In this document: positions 61,477 through 64,000 of the stretch, piece after piece | Numbering within the stretch: position 1 is the first letter of the stretch | Layout of the letters: each line of letters opens with the position of its first letter | NCBI RefSeq assembly: GCF_020740795.1 | Contig: NC_067312.1 | Location: forward strand, 44,478,405-44,542,404 | Length of the DNA: 64,000 nt | From: Apus apus | Lineage: Eukaryota > Chordata > Aves > Apodiformes > Apodidae | Reading direction: 5' to 3' | Program-made: the position numbers and the translations under genes | Notes under the pieces: model-generated | What the model was told of the DNA's origin: nothing | The model's database searches: none | The model's input: only the letters and a program-made list of their open reading frames with translations

Positions 61477-64000
61477 AGTGGTTCCACACCAGCCACTAGA
61501 TCAGTGGTCCTGATCTGCTTGAGAATTCGCAGTCTTGTGGAGAGAGAGACTGGCAGGGGCAGATAAATTGTGCTGGCAAATGCTGTTTGCTTTAGTCTGG
61601 CAGATGAATTTCCAGAGCAATGGGTTCTGCTAGTTTATTTTCAGTATCCTATCAATCAATGTGTCTTCATTAGGGTAGTAACAGTAGTAGCACAAATGCT
61701 TTGGTTGAATGGTAATTTGGGCAGATGTGTGGTATCAAGGGGGATGAGAGCGTTCCTCCAAATAACATTGCTACCATAAGAAAAACACTGCATACTGTTG
61801 CTTTCCTTTTGCTCCAAACTGTCCCAGATGGCTTCAGATCCCATAACAAGTTTTAAGAGAAAGTTTTCTGAGGTCTGGCATGCATGTGGAACACACAGTG
61901 TCTTGAGGTTGAAGCTTACTTTCCCTTTCATGTGATTTTGGTCTTATCACTTTCCTGGTCTCCACATGGTATTTCTCATGAAGGCTTTTAATTATCATGT
62001 GCAATTTGAGGAGTTCCCTTTACTTCAACTTATAGTCTCTCAGTGTACTTAAATTATAATTTATATTATATTAGAATTGCTGTTGATGATTTACACTTGC
62101 AGTATGCTAGAGGCTATCTAGAAATTGAGAAGTAAATGCAGGATGTAAGCGTAACATGAAATAAAGGTGTACTGAGACATTTCCTTAAATACGCAAAAAT
62201 ATTTATGGAGAGAGGTTGAAGGAGTTAATACGAAGAACTTGTATTGAAGTAATTCATGGCAAGCATGGGCAGACTTGGAAGAGTGTGGCTTTGTGAAGGA
62301 GGCTTCATAAAATCTCACAGGGATTTTTCAAAGCTGTGTGTGCAACCAAAGATAAATTAATAAGCTTTTTTTCCAAAATAATTTTCAAATAGGTAACTGA
62401 GTAAAGCTTTGCTCTTTAATGAATAGATACTACGTTTCTACAGCATGTATGTACTGAGGCTAGGGTTTAGCTTCCAACTTGGAAATGGCTTGGATGGTCT
62501 ATGAGGAAAATCTGTGCTGTAATTACGATTTTTTTTTTTTTCATTTGTATTTTCTTAAAGAGGAATGTATTGAAAACAGCTTGAAGACTGATAGCTGCCT
62601 TGGTCTCTGTTATCTCTCTCAGAGGTATATTTACAAAGTCTTTCTGAGCACTGCATGGGATCGTAAAGTTTTCCAAGGGTGTAACACTTGAGCAGCATGC
62701 AGTCAAGCCTGTTGCTGCTCCGCAAAGGGGTTACGCTGCAGAGCCGTGCATGCTACCGCTGCAGCTGTGCTGCAGCATTCATTGCTTCTGGAGCTCATAG
62801 CTACAGCTGCTTCGTAGAAATACTCAGCAAAGATGTAAAAGGAGGAATCTTGATAAAGCCAGGAAAACATTGTGGGAATACCATTGTCTTGTATCTCCCC
62901 AGAATTATAGCACTGGTATCTTGTCTGCTCCTTCAGTGCCCCCTATCTTGCCTGAGGCAGGTGGTGGTAAGGTTGGGTAGTGAGTTCCAGCTTGTCTGAG
63001 GTGAAGAGGGAACCTGATGAAAAAAGTAGCCTGGTACTTCACTGAAGAACAGCAAATTAAAGATGGTACCTTAACCTCTGAGTAACATGCATCTCTGTAA
63101 TGAGTGGGTGAAATTTCATGCTGAACCCTGAAGTCTGTCCACAACTTTCATTTTTCCCCATGCAGTAAATGGAACTCCTTATTTTGTTTCCAGTAATAGC
63201 AATCTTCCCTGTCATCTTACTTCCAATGGTTGATTTCTCTCTGCCTTGAGAGTTTTATTGCTGAGCTTCAGTTTCTGGCTGCTGGATCTTTTCAGTACTT
63301 TATTAAATGAAAGACTGTGCTATTCAATAGCACCTTCTCCTATAAACATGGCAAGCTCTGCTTGCATGTTGCTTAGACTGTAATAAGTGGGAATTTTTTC
63401 TTAAGGAAATGCTGTACTGTTGAAAGGAATCTCTTTTCAGAGAGGTGTCTAAATGTCACCATTTGTAGTGTAAAAATTCCAGAATATAGTGTTGCAAGGC
63501 TGGAAGCTTTAAAATATTATAAAATGAGTTTATAGTAAAGAATAATTGACTAAGCAAAATCAGTAATAAATCTTCTTTGTTTGTTTGTTTCTGTCAACTT
63601 ACTGAATGTTTCAATTACAATGCTTAGTAGCTCACCACCTACAATCACAGTCCTAACACAATCAACATGATTATTTGGTTTTAAGGAAAAAACTAATTTT
63701 GTTGCCTTTACCTTTCTGTGAGAGAGTTGAAGGGAGATGTTGGGATTGATTGTGTTATTGAGTTGACTAGTTAAATAACCCACGATATTTACACTAACTA
63801 GTATTAATGCCAAATAACAATAAGTGGAATAAAACTTGAATTTGTGTTAAATTAATTTTATGTTGGTTACCTGTGAGTGAAAGCCATGTGATCTGCTTCC
63901 TGTTCTCCTCTTAAGAATAAAAGCAACATGAACCTTCAGCAAACTCACCCATGTCTGCTTTAAGCCCTATTTTTACTAGCAAGGGAGAGTGGGGTATTTA
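61477..64000. other. Gene-free end of the putative intron
   Basis: I see no coding exon or clear repeat. The part at 62,688-62,830 is slightly richer in G+C with several CTGCAG/GCTGC words, but its 103-codon frame has no recognisable domain. Confidence 0.5.

Larger units (their letters stand above)
41068..64000 (+). other. Putative long first intron
   Basis: From the candidate donor to the right edge I find no coding exon. In five 60-base lines counted by hand (starting at 45,121, 47,041, 49,501, 52,621 and 57,361), G totals 89 and C 39 on plus. Five lines from the left 40 kb (5161, 15,961, 18,301, 28,021, 33,301) give G 58 and C 72. Excess G (and usually T) on the coding strand is a known mark of transcribed vertebrate DNA. 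Together with the CpG island at its left end, this suggests the stretch is intronic. It could instead be a long non-coding transcript. Confidence 0.45.

Overview
This window looks like ordinary nuclear DNA from a bird. It is AT-rich non-coding sequence with two CpG-island promoters. The recognisable interspersed repeats are almost all CR1 LINE fragments carrying the typical 3' tail (ATTCTGTG-type octamers), with one short LTR and one MIR-like SINE relic. I see no L1, Alu, B1 or bacterial-style gene organisation. A non-avian reptile cannot be fully excluded, but low repeat density and CR1 dominance fit a bird best.

Layout: bases 1-395 are a CpG island holding a well-formed minus-strand core promoter (TATA, CCAAT, octamer). 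Its start site would fall at about base 1, so the gene itself lies off the left edge. Bases 540-40,680 form a 40 kb stretch with no protein-coding exon that I can support. It contains CR1 fragments (541-1165, 10,212-10,774, 15,779-15,956, possibly 22,815-22,925), a probable solo LTR (about 13,644-13,907), a MIR-like SINE (16,893-17,020), two small GC-rich islands (11,010-11,420 and 26,160-26,400) and a roughly 500-base CTTT microsatellite (30,957-31,458). A second, larger CpG island at 40,680-41,690 probably starts a plus-strand gene, with a candidate first-exon splice donor at 41,067/41,068.

The rest, 41,068-64,000, behaves like a long first intron. No coding exon is visible, and hand-sampled lines there have about twice as much G as C on the plus strand, whereas the left 40 kb does not. 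That is the skew expected of a region transcribed left to right. The intron holds four CR1 insertions (50,451; 53,858; 59,676; 60,630) and the split remains of a fifth. The last group is layered: a younger CR1 at 60,630-61,430 sits inside an older CR1 whose two halves can be read on either side.

The window therefore seems to show two divergently transcribed genes about 41 kb apart, with regulatory-type non-coding DNA between them. I cannot name either gene, because no conserved coding sequence of either lies in the window. All longer open frames are explained by CpG-rich sequence, the microsatellite or CR1 fragments. I found no sign of a new protein-coding system.
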